Source: UBA4732 sp002404095 (lineage in GTDB: Bacteria; Planctomycetota; Planctomycetia; Gemmatales; Gemmataceae). From it: a stretch of 64,000 bases of DNA. How positions within the stretch are numbered: the stretch's first letter is position 1; every line of letters begins with the position of its first letter. The stretch covers positions 1 through 64,000 of the forward strand of contig DAIPWT010000018.1 in the NCBI GenBank assembly GCA_036783645.1, given 5' to 3'. Below, in pieces: positions 40,503 to 49,608 of the stretch. Under the pieces are notes generated by a model. That model saw only the letters and a list, made by a program, of their open reading frames with translations. It made no database searches and was not told the origin of the DNA. The position numbers and the translations under genes were made by a program.

Positions 40503-41267
40503 TCATCGGGCCAGAAAGCCGCCGTCCACAACGAGCGTCTGACCGGTGATATAGCTGCCGGCGTCACTGGCCAGCAACAGCGCGGGGCCGACCAGCTCTT
40601 TCGGGTCGCCCCATCGGCCGAGGGCGGTGTGGTCAGAAAGAGTTCGCTTCTCGGCGTCCGAAAGCAAGGACATCGGCAGGTCGGTGAGGAACGGGCCGGG
40701 GGCGAGGCAGTTGACCGTTATGCCGTGGTCGCCGAGGTCGAGGGCGCTGGCGCGGGCGAGTCCGAGCAACGCCGACTTGGTGGCCGAGTAGCCGTTGCGT
40801 TTCTCCTTGGACAAAAACGCCATGATGGACGCGATATGAATGACGCGGCCCCAACGCCGCGCCTTCATCTGGGGCACAAGGGCGCGTGTAAGCACCATTA
40901 CAGAGCTGAGATTGATCTCTAGCACCTCATCCCAAGCTTCATCCGTAACGACGTCAATGGCCTCCGGCTTGTTCGTGCCGGCGTTGTTAATGAGAATGTC
41001 GATTCGGCCCGTGAGTTCGAGCGCGTCCTTGGCCAAGCGGACGACCTGCTCACGGCGGCTCATGTCGGCGACGACGTACCGGCCGCGACGGCCGGTGTCT
41101 TTGAGGATCTCGTCGAGGGCGATGCGCAATTCGTTTTCGTGGCGGCTGGAAATGACAACGTCGGCCCCCGCTTCGGCCATGCCGCGGGCCATCGCCTTGC
41201 CGAGACCTTTACTGCCGCCCGTAACCAGAGCCGTTTTGCCGGTCAGGTCGAACAGGTTGCTAACCAT
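40503..41267 (-). CDS. Classical SDR oxidoreductase (FabG/gluconate dehydrogenase-like)
   Basis: 254 residues from ATG 41267. TGGSKGLG cofactor motif, NNAG, SIM catalytic Ser region, YSATK with Tyr and Lys, and VDGGFLAR at the end; all catalytic residues are present. Substrate not predictable: 3-oxoacyl-ACP, sugar acids and others are possible. It stands alone. The 270-bp gap to the hypothetical protein holds nothing recognisable. Confidence 0.9.
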   Translation of the reverse strand: MVSNLFDLTGKTALVTGGSKGLGKAMARGMAEAGADVVISSRHENELRIALDEILKDTGRRGRYVVADMSRREQVVRLAKDALELTGRIDILINNAGTNKPEAIDVVTDEAWDEVLEINLSSVMVLTRALVPQMKARRWGRVIHIASIMAFLSKEKRNGYSATKSALLGLARASALDLGDHGITVNCLAPGPFLTDLPMSLLSDAEKRTLSDHTALGRWGDPKELVGPALLLASDAGSYITGQTLVVDGGFLAR

Positions 41268-41342
41268 GTGCAATCTCCCATGACAGCGCGACGTGAATTA
41301 GCATAGGAAAGAAATCAACCAACGGCATGGGAGCAATGCGGT

Positions 41343-41496
41343 CCTCGCACCCCGGACTCGTGAGTACACTTCGCCCGGGGCTTTATCTGGATCGCCCTCC
41401 GGACTCAGGCCCGGGACGCTTCTCATGTCTTGAAGCCCCGTCGGGCCACTGTAATAAAGCCCTGGGCGAAGGTACTCCTGAGTCCGGGGTGCGAGG
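41343..41496. repeat. Long inverted repeat (154 bp) between SDR and ABC genes
   Basis: Arms of about 44 bp: 41343-41386 and 41454-41496, sharing CTCGCACCCCGGACTC and CCCGGGGCTTTAT in inverse order with a few mismatches, around a 67-bp GC-rich centre that contains its own partial symmetry. The ABC gene stop lies four bases to the right. It has the form of a MITE-like element. Confidence 0.85.
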
Positions 41497-41499
41497 GCG

Positions 41500-42150
41500 C
41501 TACGCCTCGCGCGGCCGCTCCACAACGGCGCCGCCTGTAAGCAACAGAATGCGATCCGCCAACGCCCGCGCCTCCGCCAAACTGTGCGTGACGTGCAGCG
41601 TGGTAACGCCCGTCAGCCGTTGAACCGAACGAAGAAGAGTGTACATATCCGCTTTCGTTTCGTCGTCCAAAGCGGCAAGCGGTTCGTCCAACAACAGCAC
41701 GCGCGGCCGGAACGACAGTGCCCGGCCCAATGCCACGCGCTGCGCCTCGCCGCCGCTCAGTCCGTGCGGCCGGCGGTCAAGGAGGCCGCGCAGCCCTAGC
41801 ATTTCGCTCAGTTCACCGACGCGCCGGGTGATCGCGTCACGGTCCCAGCCGCGCAAGTCCAGGGCAAACGCCAAATGATCGCGCACATTGAGGGTGGGGA
41901 AAAGCGCCGTATCTTGGGGAACGTAACCGACGCCGCGATCTGCCGGCTTCAGCCGCGTCACCTCGCGGCCGTGTAGAAGGATGCGTCCGGCATGGACTGA
42001 TTTGAGACCGCAAATGGCTTCGAGGATTGTGGTCTTACCAGAGCCGGTTTTACCCATAAGCGCGGCGTATTCGCCCGCGCCCACCGCGAACGACGCGCCC
42101 TTCAGATGGAAGGCGCCGGCGTGGACGGTGAGATTCTCGATGGCGATCAT
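41500..42150 (-). CDS. ABC transporter ATP-binding protein (ModC-like)
   Basis: 216 residues from ATG 42150, chosen because GAGGT lies just upstream. Walker A GKTGSGKT, Q-loop VPQDTALF, signature LSGGEAQRVALGRAL, Walker B VLLLDEPLAALDD and switch His in VTHS are all present. Overall the protein resembles ModC/CysA-type importers but is short and lacks the C-terminal TOBE domain. No permease or binding protein is nearby, so the substrate is unknown; mobA in the window makes molybdate a thought only. Confidence 0.9.
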   Translation of the reverse strand: MIAIENLTVHAGAFHLKGASFAVGAGEYAALMGKTGSGKTTILEAICGLKSVHAGRILLHGREVTRLKPADRGVGYVPQDTALFPTLNVRDHLAFALDLRGWDRDAITRRVGELSEMLGLRGLLDRRPHGLSGGEAQRVALGRALSFRPRVLLLDEPLAALDDETKADMYTLLRSVQRLTGVTTLHVTHSLAEARALADRILLLTGGAVVERPREA

Positions 42151-42289
42151 GCCTACCTCGGCGGCGACCGCCGTGACGCGGCGCGTCGTTCCCATTACGA
42201 CTATTGCAAGATCAAGATTCCATCTTATCGGCTGAGCGCGGTAAGATGATCCCATGCAAAAAGGCGGCAGTGCAACGAAAGGAGCGACG

Positions 42290-42565
42290 ATGAAGATTAC
42301 GCTCGAAGTCCCGCCCCATCGGGAAGAGCAATTGCGCCAATACATGGCAAAGCGCGATCCCGCCGACGTGCAACGCGAGTTGGACGCGGCGTTCGACGAG
42401 GCTCTCACATTGGCGTTGGCGAAAGACCAACCGCCGTTAAGCGACGAGGAGTTTGAAGCGATTTTGGCCGAATTGGATGCCCACGAAGGAGGCACTGAGG
42501 ACGGGCCGGCCATGCGCCCTGATGAAACATTTTCTCGGGAGATGATTTACGGGGACCACCCCTGA
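42290..42565 (+). CDS. VapB-like antitoxin candidate
   Basis: 91 residues from ATG 42290, which has AAAGGAG upstream (strong). MKITLEVPPHREEQLRQYM is the shape of a short ribbon-helix-like or alpha-helical antitoxin, with an acidic tail that could bind a toxin. The TGA at 42563-42565 is immediately followed by the ATG of the PIN gene (42566), the tight spacing usual in VapBC modules. No database match was made. Confidence 0.65.
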   Translation: MKITLEVPPHREEQLRQYMAKRDPADVQRELDAAFDEALTLALAKDQPPLSDEEFEAILAELDAHEGGTEDGPAMRPDETFSREMIYGDHP

Positions 42566-43007
42566 ATGTTATACCTCGTGGATACAAATGTTCTGCTCCG
42601 ATACGCGGGGCTCGCCCATTTAATGCGTCCGGCTCTCCGCATTGCGGTGCGAAGGTTGCGAGCCAATGGACACACATTCCGAGCTACTTCGCAGAATTTC
42701 GTGGAGTTTTGGAACGTGGCGACGCGGCCCGCGGCGCAAAATGGCTTGGGCCTCACACCGGCTCAAGCCGAACGACAGTTGCGTCTCGTGGAGCGCGTTT
42801 TTCGGAGGCTTGAGGATTCTACGACGGTCTATCCAGAATGGCGGCGGCTGGTCGTCGCCTACAGCGTCTCGGGCGTCAAGGTCTACGACGCCCGCCTCGT
42901 GGCGTTCATTGACAAATCAGATCACTCACATCCTTACTTTTAATACAGCCGATTTCAAACGCTATTTTGCCGAAGGCGTCGTCGCCGTGGATCCCAGGAC
43001 GGTGTGA
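42566..43007 (+). pseudogene. Frameshifted VapC-like PIN toxin
   Basis: The frame from 42566 carries the PIN acids VDTNVLLRY (Asp6), NFVEFWNV and VYDARLVA, then stops at 42943 with DKSDHSHPYF. In the neighbouring frame the ending continues as ITHILTFNTADFKRYF, GVVAVDPRTV, to 43007, which is what the C-terminus of this PIN family should be. A single-base change near 42915 therefore separates the last catalytic Asp from the rest. The toxin is probably inactive; the antitoxin frame is intact. A sequencing error is the alternative. Confidence 0.8.
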
Positions 43008-43028
43008 GTCGCCCGGACGCTTTGATGG

Positions 43029-44624
43029 CTAAACTTGTAATACGCCCGTTTTGAACTCGCGTTTATCGTCATAGCGCACGGCAACGGCCAACGCCATCAG
43101 CAGCGCCGCGCGCGTCTCATCGGGGGTAATAATCTTGTCCACCCACAGCCGCGCCGCCGCGTAGCGCACGTCGGTTTCTTCGTTGTAGCTGGCCTCCACT
43201 TTGCGACGCAGCACCTCCATTTCTTCTGCTTCCGGCTCATGGCCGCCGCGGCGCAAGGCCGCGAGCGTCACGTCCAGCATCGTGGTCGCGGCCTGTTCGC
43301 CGCCCATCACCGCGTAGCGCGCCGTAGGCCACGCGAAGATAAAGCGCGGGTCGAATGCCTTGCCGCACAGGGCGTAGTGGCCGGCGCCGAAGGAGCCGCC
43401 GAGGATGACGGTGATTTTCGGCACGACGCTGTTGGCGATGACGTTGACGAGCTTGGCGCCCGCCTTGATGATGCCGGCGTGTTCCGAGTCGCGGCCGACC
43501 ATGAAGCCGTTTACGTCCTGTAAAAACAACAGCGGCACACGTGTCTGGTTGCAGTCCATGATGAAACGCGCCGCCTTGTCGGCGCTGTCCACGTAGAGGA
43601 CGCCGCCGAATTGCAGCGGCCCTTCCGCCGGCCGGACGCGCTTGCGCTGGTTCGCTACGACGCCGATGGGATGGCCGCCGAGCCTGCCGTAACCGCACAC
43701 CAGCGTTTGACCGTACTCCGCCTTGTATTCGTCGAACGGCCCGGCGTCGAGTAAGCACGGAAGCAGATCGCGTATGTCGTATTCATGGCCCGCCTCGGCC
43801 GGGTACAGTTGCAGTAGGTCGGCCGGCGCCCGGCCGGGAGCGACGGCCGTGGAGACGCGGACGGCGTCCGGCGCCAGCAGACCAACGAGACGGCGCAGGC
43901 GTTCGAGGCAGCTTTCCTCGTTCGGCTCCCGGAAGTCGATTGTGCCGGAAATCGCGGCGTGCATGGCGGCGCCGCCGAGGTCTTCGTGGCTGACGGTCTG
44001 GCCGATGGCGGCCTTGACCAGCGCGGGGCCGGCGAGATAAAGACCACTGCCCTCCGTCATGAGTAATTTGTCGCACAGGACGGGCAGATAACCGCCGCCG
44101 GCCACGCAATTGCCGAGGATGGCCGCGAACTGCGGCACGCCGGTCGCCGAGATCACCGCGTTGTTGCGGAAGATACGGCCGAAATCGTCTTCGTCGGGGA
44201 AAACCTCGTCTTGCAACGGCAGGAAGACGCCGGCGCTGTCCACGAGGTAGACGAGCGGCAAGCGATTTTCCAGGGCGATGCGCTGGGCGCGGAGTACCTT
44301 CTTGCACGTCATGGGAAAGAAGGCGCCGGCTTTGACCGTGGCGTCGTTGGCGACGACCATGACGAGGCGGCCGGCGACGGGACCGACGCCGGTGACGACG
44401 CCGGCCGACGGGGCGCCGCCCCAGTCGCGGTACATGTTCCATGCGGCCCATAAGCCGAGTTCAAAGAAATCGGCGCCGGGGTCGATCAGACGGGCGATGC
44501 GCTCGCGCGCGGTGAGGCGATCCTTGGCGTGCTGGCGGTCGATTGCCTTGGCGCCGCCGCCTTCGCGGATCGTCTTTTCCTCGCGCCGCAGCGCTTCGAC
44601 CTTACTGGCGAGTTCATCGGACAT
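43029..44624 (-). CDS. Acyl-CoA carboxylase carboxyltransferase subunit (MccB/PccB-like)
   Basis: 531 residues. Crotonase-fold carboxyltransferase with RLTARERIARLIDPGADFFE at the N-terminus, the oxyanion segments GNCVAGGGYLP and GSFGAGHYAL, and PTARYAVMGGEQAA. Of full length for the methylcrotonyl- or propionyl-CoA carboxylase beta subunit; transfers CO2 from biotin to an acyl-CoA. The biotin carboxylase/carrier subunit is not in the window. The start overlaps the stop of the glycoside hydrolase gene (TAATG), so they are coupled, although a metabolic link is not clear. Confidence 0.93.
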   Translation of the reverse strand: MSDELASKVEALRREEKTIREGGGAKAIDRQHAKDRLTARERIARLIDPGADFFELGLWAAWNMYRDWGGAPSAGVVTGVGPVAGRLVMVVANDATVKAGAFFPMTCKKVLRAQRIALENRLPLVYLVDSAGVFLPLQDEVFPDEDDFGRIFRNNAVISATGVPQFAAILGNCVAGGGYLPVLCDKLLMTEGSGLYLAGPALVKAAIGQTVSHEDLGGAAMHAAISGTIDFREPNEESCLERLRRLVGLLAPDAVRVSTAVAPGRAPADLLQLYPAEAGHEYDIRDLLPCLLDAGPFDEYKAEYGQTLVCGYGRLGGHPIGVVANQRKRVRPAEGPLQFGGVLYVDSADKAARFIMDCNQTRVPLLFLQDVNGFMVGRDSEHAGIIKAGAKLVNVIANSVVPKITVILGGSFGAGHYALCGKAFDPRFIFAWPTARYAVMGGEQAATTMLDVTLAALRRGGHEPEAEEMEVLRRKVEASYNEETDVRYAAARLWVDKIITPDETRAALLMALAVAVRYDDKREFKTGVLQV

Positions 44625-46042
44625 TATCTAACCCCGCGTCGAATCCGCAACGCAATATCTTCTTCATACGCCGGCGAAATCAGCTTTCTGACGCCGCTCT
44701 CCTGATCGAAATCTTCAGTCTTATCAACGACGCCGGTCTTTGTATTCACCCACTCCGCTTTGTACGCGCCTTGCGGCAATTCCAGCGACAATTCCGTCCG
44801 CACACCGCCTTTAACGTAGACCACATAAGCCTTGCCAGGTTCGGCCAGCGTCCGCACCGTTGCTTTTGCCTCCCTCACCGCCGTACCGTCGCCGGAGAGC
44901 CGCAACGTGACCGTGCCGTCCTTGACAACGGCATTGTCCGGTCTCATGCGCACGAAGTCGAGGCCGTCCATGAACTCCTTCAGGACCGTGAGTTGTTTGC
45001 GCAGCTCCGGCCCGCCGCCGCCGGGCGAGGTCGTGACCTTGGCCGAACCGTCGGGATGGACGACGCTGTAGGAATAATCGAGGTTGCTGTAGACGGCGCC
45101 GCCGGCCAGGAAGAAATCCCATCCTTGGGTGCGATACGGCAAGTCGGCCGTCTTGAGAAAGCCTGTCTCATCAAAACCGATTACTCGATTGAGGCCGTAG
45201 TTGAGAGCGACCGCATCTGGCGGGGCGCAATAGTGGAAGTTGAGGATGCCGACGTTCGGATTCGGAAGCTCAACCTTGGTGGAACCGTTGGAGATGTTCT
45301 GGGCGATCAAGTGGCGGGCCGGCAGGTCTTTCTCGGCGTCCGCGATAACGGCGGCCATGCGGTCGTTCCACTCCTTCGTCACGCCGCCGAAATAAGGCTC
45401 ATTGCAGATTTCATAATAGACATTATCGTATTCTTTCAACTCGGCAACGATCTTACGCACCAGCGCTTCCTGAAGGCCGGTCAATTCTTTGTCCCTGCCG
45501 GTGTACGAATCGAGCCGGCCGTTGTTGCCGACGCCGTTGACGTTGTTGTCGGCCTTCATGGGATTGAGGTCCCAGAGCTTGTCGTCGTAGATCGCGCAGA
45601 ACAGCGTCAGTTCGACGACGACGCCGCGCTTACCGGCTTGCGCGACAAAGTCCTTGAGACGTGCGAAATAGGCCTTGTCGTAGCGCTTGAGATCGAACTT
45701 CGCGCCGTCACGCGCCCACGGGCAGAGAAAGCGCTTTGGCGCCGGCGCCAGCGTGTTGTCCACGATGCCGAAAGCGGATGGGTCTTCGCGGTAGGTTCCC
45801 GAGAACGTGCGCGTAAGATTGAATTTGCGCTCTTTCAACTCGTCCAAGTAGGTTACATAATCAAAGTCAAGATTGAGCACGGCGCCATAGTGCTCGCCGG
45901 ACGTGACGAGGACCGCAGGGTTGCCGCGAAAGAGGAAGTAATGCGGGTTTTCCGGATGTATTGACAATGGCTTGTCAGCCGCCGCGGCGGCAGCGGCCGT
46001 CAAAGCCAGAATACACAGCGCGCCATAAGTCTTCATTCGCAT
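44624..46042 (-). CDS. Secreted glycoside hydrolase, GH5-like (beta/alpha)8 barrel
   Basis: 472 residues with signal peptide about 1-21. The acid/base Glu is in YYEICNEPYFGG and the nucleophile Glu in VIGFDETGF; both sit at the ends of strands as in clan GH-A. The N-terminus NPHYFLFRGNPAVLV resembles barrel proteins of planctomycetes and Bacteroidota that act on plant or algal sugars. A beta-sandwich end follows (about 370-472). Substrate unknown. Divergent from the RRM gene. Confidence 0.82.
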   Translation of the reverse strand: MRMKTYGALCILALTAAAAAAADKPLSIHPENPHYFLFRGNPAVLVTSGEHYGAVLNLDFDYVTYLDELKERKFNLTRTFSGTYREDPSAFGIVDNTLAPAPKRFLCPWARDGAKFDLKRYDKAYFARLKDFVAQAGKRGVVVELTLFCAIYDDKLWDLNPMKADNNVNGVGNNGRLDSYTGRDKELTGLQEALVRKIVAELKEYDNVYYEICNEPYFGGVTKEWNDRMAAVIADAEKDLPARHLIAQNISNGSTKVELPNPNVGILNFHYCAPPDAVALNYGLNRVIGFDETGFLKTADLPYRTQGWDFFLAGGAVYSNLDYSYSVVHPDGSAKVTTSPGGGGPELRKQLTVLKEFMDGLDFVRMRPDNAVVKDGTVTLRLSGDGTAVREAKATVRTLAEPGKAYVVYVKGGVRTELSLELPQGAYKAEWVNTKTGVVDKTEDFDQESGVRKLISPAYEEDIALRIRRGVR

Positions 46043-46375
46043 CGCCGTCTCCTGATTGTCGGGGACGGTGCATCGTAGCGGAGGGCGCGCGTCGTCTCAA
46101 GGCCGCGGCGCAATTCCGCACGACGTACAGTCGAGAGACGCTTTCCAGGCGCCTATTTTTGGAAAAGCACCAATCCCCTCTTGATTTCTACCACCTGTTT
46201 CGCGTAAACTGCCTCCAGTTGGGTCTTGGTCGGACAGCGCCGTGGTCGAGATGCTGCTTTTACACTTCATCCTCCAGACGCCTTTCCCCGTGTCCCAGTT
46301 TCGCGCGCGCGTGTTCCAGGAAACGACAGTCGATTCCCGGTATGCGGCGGCTGTTTCCTTTTTTTGAGGGTTTCG
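46043..46375. other. Divergent intergenic region with RRM gene leader
   Basis: 333 bp without gene, between a glycoside hydrolase (minus) and the RRM gene (plus). A possible promoter for the latter is TTGATT (46181-46186), 18-bp spacer, TAAACT (46205-46210), which would give a 5' leader of about 160 nt, a length common in cold-shock-type RNA-binding protein mRNAs. Candidate only. Confidence 0.35.
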
Positions 46376-46789
46376 ATGGGTAAGAAGTTGTACGTAGGCA
46401 ACCTGGCCTACGGCGTCACCGACAGCGACCTGCTTCGGATGTTCGAGGAGCACGGCGCCGTCCAGTCGGCTCAAGTCATCATGGACCGGGACACCGGCCG
46501 CTCCAAGGGCTTCGGCTTTGTGGAGATGGGTTCGGACGCCGAGGCCCAAGCGGCCATCACCGCGCTCAGCGGCAAGCAAGTGGACGGTCGCGCGTTGACC
46601 GTCAACGAAGCGCGTCCCAAGACTGAGGGCGGCGGCCGCGGCGGTGCCGGCGGCGGCGGTGGCAGCCGCGGCGGTTACGGCGGCAGCGGCGCAGGCGGCG
46701 GAAGCCGCGGCGGCTACGGCGGCGGCGGTGCAGGTGGTGGTGGGGGCGGCGGGTATGGCGGCGGCGGCGGAGGCCGCGACCGCTACTAA
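46376..46789 (+). CDS. RRM RNA-binding protein with Gly-rich tail
   Basis: 137 residues from ATG 46376, behind GAGGG. RNP2 LYVGNL and RNP1 KGFGFVEM are both present, so the domain should bind single-stranded RNA. Residues about 83-137 are Gly with few Arg, Ser and Tyr (GGYGG, SRGGYG), like eukaryotic and cyanobacterial cold-stress RRM proteins. Single-gene unit closed by a strong terminator at 46812. Confidence 0.93.
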   Translation: MGKKLYVGNLAYGVTDSDLLRMFEEHGAVQSAQVIMDRDTGRSKGFGFVEMGSDAEAQAAITALSGKQVDGRALTVNEARPKTEGGGRGGAGGGGGSRGGYGGSGAGGGSRGGYGGGGAGGGGGGGYGGGGGGRDRY

Positions 46790-46811
46790 GCCGAACGATA
46801 CAAAATGATTA

Positions 46812-46858
46812 AAGGCGTCCCCGCCCGTTGACCGACGGGCGGGGACGCCTTGTTTTTT
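46812..46858 (+). terminator. Rho-independent terminator of the RRM gene
   Basis: Stem AAGGCGTCCCCGCCCGT with complement ACGGGCGGGGACGCCTT, loop of about 4 bases, then GTTTTTT. The stem is followed by a T-tract on the plus strand, the best intrinsic terminator in the window; on the other strand it may also serve ligA. Confidence 0.92.
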
Positions 46859-46894
46859 GAAATGACTCAACGCTCCTGGCGAAAGCCCTGACAT

Positions 46895-48895
46895 TCACTT
46901 CTTGCCAACCATCTCCTCAAACTCCTCCTCGCTCAACACCACCACGCCTAACCCGCGCGCCTTTTCCAGCTTGCTGCCCGCGTTCTCGCCGGCCACGACG
47001 TAATCCGTCTTCTTCGATACGCTGCCTGACGCCTTGCCGCCGAGCAGTTTAATTCGGCCCTCGATCTCATCCCGGCTGTACTTCTGAAGCGTTCCCGTCA
47101 CCACGAACGTCTTGCCCGTCAGGTCGGCGCCGGCCGGCTTGACGCGCGGCGCCTCCGTCAAGTTCACGCCCAGGTCGCGCAAATCCTTTATCAGCTTTTC
47201 ACCATCCGTATTGTGCAGAAATTCGTAAACGCTCTCCGCGCGCTCCGGACCAAGCCCCTTCACCTCAGCCAACTCTTCCTGCGGCGCCGCCAGCAATGCG
47301 TCGATGTCCGAATATGCTTGCGCCAACAACTCCGCCGTCGTTTCGCCTATGAGGGGAATGCTCAGCCCCGACAGCACCCGCGCCAGCCCGCGCGCCTTGC
47401 TTGCCTCAATGCCGTCCAGCAGGTTCTGCGCCGATTTCTTGCCCATCCGCTCCAGTTCCATCAACTGCACTAGCGTCAGCCGATATAGGTCCGTCACCGA
47501 CTTCACTAGACCCGACTGCACAAGCTGCGTCGCCATCGAATCGCCCAGACCTTCTATGTCCATCCGCGCCCGCTTGGCGAACGATTCCACGCGCTTTTTG
47601 ATCGCAGCCGGGCAGTCCTTGCTGTTGGTACACAGTACCTTACCTTCCTGTCGCACCGTCGGCGCGCCGCATCCCGGACATTTCGTAGGGAACTTATACG
47701 GCTTTTCGCCCCCCTGCCGCAACTCCGGCAACGAGCGCACCACGTAGGGAATGATCTCACCGCGCTTGACTACAATCACCATGTCGCCTATGCGGATGTC
47801 TTTTTGCTCAATCTGATCGGCGTTGTGAAGGCTGGCGCGCGACACCGTCGTCTGCGACAGCGTCACCGGCTCCAACAGAGCCGTCGGCACCAGTGTACCG
47901 TCCTTGCCGATGGTGATCTCCACGTTTTTCAGCCGCGTTATCGCCTCTTCGGCGTTGAACTTGAACGCCGTCAGCCAACGCGGCGCCTTGCTCGATTGAC
48001 CCAGCCGCCGTCGTTGGCCGAAGTCGTTTACCTTAATCACCAAGCCGTCGGTGTCGAAGTCCAGGTCGTGACGGCGTTCCTCCCAGCTCTGGCAGTAAGC
48101 GATCACCTCTTCGATGCTTTCGCACGTCTGAATATAGGGATTCACCGGAAATCCGTAACGGCGCAGCAGGTCCAGCGCTTCCAGGTGGGTATCGACCGAT
48201 ACGCCCTCCATCGCCCCAAGGGAATAGGCGAAGAGACGCAGGCGCCGCTTGGCACATAGTTTCGGATCGAGCAGTTTAAGCGAGCCCGCCGTGGAATTGC
48301 GCGGATTGGCCAAACTCTCTTCGCCGGCCTGTTTGCGGTCCTCGTTGAGGCGGGCGAAATCCGCCCGGCCCATGTACACCTCGCCGCGGGCCTCGAATAG
48401 GGCCGGCGGGTCGTCCGTGTGCAGCCGCAACGGTACGCCCTTCACCGTCATCAGGTTGTGCGTCACGTCGTCCCCGTGAACGCCGTCGCCGCGCGTGGAC
48501 CCAAGCTGTAATTGGCCGTTGACGTAGGTGAGCGAAATGGCTACTCCGTCGATCTTCAATTCCACGACGTAGCGCACGGGCGCCTGGCCCAACGCCTTGT
48601 GAACACGGGCGTCGAACTCGCGCAGCTCGGCCGGCGTCACCGCTTTGTCGATCGACAGCATGGGGATACGGTGCGCGACGGTGGTGAAGCCTTCGATGGG
48701 TTGGCCGCCGACGCGGCGCGTCGGGCTGTCCGGCGTCGCCAATTCAGGATGCTCCGTCTCTATTTTCTCCAATTCTCGCAGGAGACGGTCGAACTCCTTG
48801 TCGGAGACTTCGGGTTTCGCCTCGACGTAATAGAGGTAGTTGTGGCGGTCGAGTTGACGGCGTAGATCGGTTGCGCGTTGCGCGACGGTCGGCAT
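46895..48895 (-). CDS. ligA: NAD-dependent DNA ligase LigA
   Basis: 666 residues from ATG 48895 (GGAAGGTGA upstream), preferred to 48943, which lies in repeat DNA. All domains are seen: NAD-binding Ia (HNYLYYVEAKPEVSD), adenylation Lys in ELKIDGVAIS (about residue 113), OB fold, zinc finger with CPGCGAP and CTNSKDCPA, HhH repeats, and C-terminal BRCT (about 590-666, GKTFVVTGTL). Seals nicks in replication and repair. Single copy in the window. Confidence 0.97.
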   Translation of the reverse strand: MPTVAQRATDLRRQLDRHNYLYYVEAKPEVSDKEFDRLLRELEKIETEHPELATPDSPTRRVGGQPIEGFTTVAHRIPMLSIDKAVTPAELREFDARVHKALGQAPVRYVVELKIDGVAISLTYVNGQLQLGSTRGDGVHGDDVTHNLMTVKGVPLRLHTDDPPALFEARGEVYMGRADFARLNEDRKQAGEESLANPRNSTAGSLKLLDPKLCAKRRLRLFAYSLGAMEGVSVDTHLEALDLLRRYGFPVNPYIQTCESIEEVIAYCQSWEERRHDLDFDTDGLVIKVNDFGQRRRLGQSSKAPRWLTAFKFNAEEAITRLKNVEITIGKDGTLVPTALLEPVTLSQTTVSRASLHNADQIEQKDIRIGDMVIVVKRGEIIPYVVRSLPELRQGGEKPYKFPTKCPGCGAPTVRQEGKVLCTNSKDCPAAIKKRVESFAKRARMDIEGLGDSMATQLVQSGLVKSVTDLYRLTLVQLMELERMGKKSAQNLLDGIEASKARGLARVLSGLSIPLIGETTAELLAQAYSDIDALLAAPQEELAEVKGLGPERAESVYEFLHNTDGEKLIKDLRDLGVNLTEAPRVKPAGADLTGKTFVVTGTLQKYSRDEIEGRIKLLGGKASGSVSKKTDYVVAGENAGSKLEKARGLGVVVLSEEEFEEMVGKK

Positions 48896-48937
48896 GGAGT
48901 CACCTTCCGGCAAGGAGGTCAATGTCGAACCCCTGGT

Positions 48938-49059
48938 TCCCACGCTCTGCGTGGGAACCCAGGTCGCGACGCTCTGCGTCGCGTCCGGTTCGGTTCAGCG
49001 GTCCCAGGGTCCGGGACGCAGAGCGTCCGGGCTGGGTTCCCACGCAGAGCGTGGGAACC
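48938..49059. repeat. Nested palindromes (CCACGCTCTGCGTGG family)
   Basis: GGTTCCCACGCTCTGCGTGG at the left and its inverse at the right enclose two inner GACGCTCTGCGTC-type copies in opposite orientation. It lies just upstream of ligA and downstream of the 49396 gene. Common dispersed element in Gemmata-like genomes. Confidence 0.9.
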
Positions 49060-49084
49060 AGGAGGACCAGGAGGACCAGGAGGG

Positions 49085-49396
49085 TCACTTCTCCTCGGCT
49101 TTCGTTGGGGGAATTGTGCCTTGCGCGCGTTCCTTTTGCAAGCTACGCAGGCGGTCCCAGACCATGCTGGCGATCGACAGGACGACGACCACGGCCACTT
49201 CGCCGAGTAGCGCGATTCCTCCGTAGGCGTGCAGGGCGTTGCGGAAGGGCGACGGCGGCGGCGTCTGGCCGGCGTCGAGCGCCTTCTGTTCCAGAACCGG
49301 CACGATGGCGTAGGCAAAGGCGGTGACGGCGAAGAGGACGCCGGCCGCGAGAAGCAGGATATACAGGGGATTGCGCGGTTCGGAGGGGGTTGTCAT
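49085..49396 (-). CDS. Small two-helix membrane protein
   Basis: 103 residues from ATG 49396. Two hydrophobic helices (PLYILLLAAGVLFAVTAFAY and GGIALLGEVAVVVVLSIASM) with a charged cytosolic tail. No family recognised. About 190 bp upstream of ligA on the same strand. Confidence 0.65.
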   Translation of the reverse strand: MTTPSEPRNPLYILLLAAGVLFAVTAFAYAIVPVLEQKALDAGQTPPPSPFRNALHAYGGIALLGEVAVVVVLSIASMVWDRLRSLQKERAQGTIPPTKAEEK

Positions 49397-49417
49397 GGGA
49401 TACTCCACAAGCAAACA

Positions 49418-49496
49418 TTGCGACGTTTAGCCGCGACCCGAAGGGGAGCGCGTGGGGGCCGAGCGCTCCCCTTCGGGTCGCGGCTAAACGTCGCAA
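49418..49496. repeat. Perfect palindrome upstream of bamA
   Basis: 34-bp arms, 49418-49451 and 49463-49496, sharing CGACGTTTAGCCGCGACCCG and AAGGGGAGCGC. A close copy lies at 51974-52040, directly downstream of bamA. Confidence 0.95.
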
Positions 49497-49608
49497 CGCT
49501 CTCCCTCAGTGTACGAACAATCCCGGCTTGACAGAAGGCGCCCTGTCGGCTATCCGTCCCCCTCCACTTGAGCGAAAGCCGGTTTTTTGAGACTATAGGA
49601 ACAAACCC

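Noticed and set aside
41500..42513. Full 337-residue ABC protein
   Set aside because: Residues upstream of 42150 are antisense to the VapB-like gene and lack conservation; a ribosome site precedes 42150.
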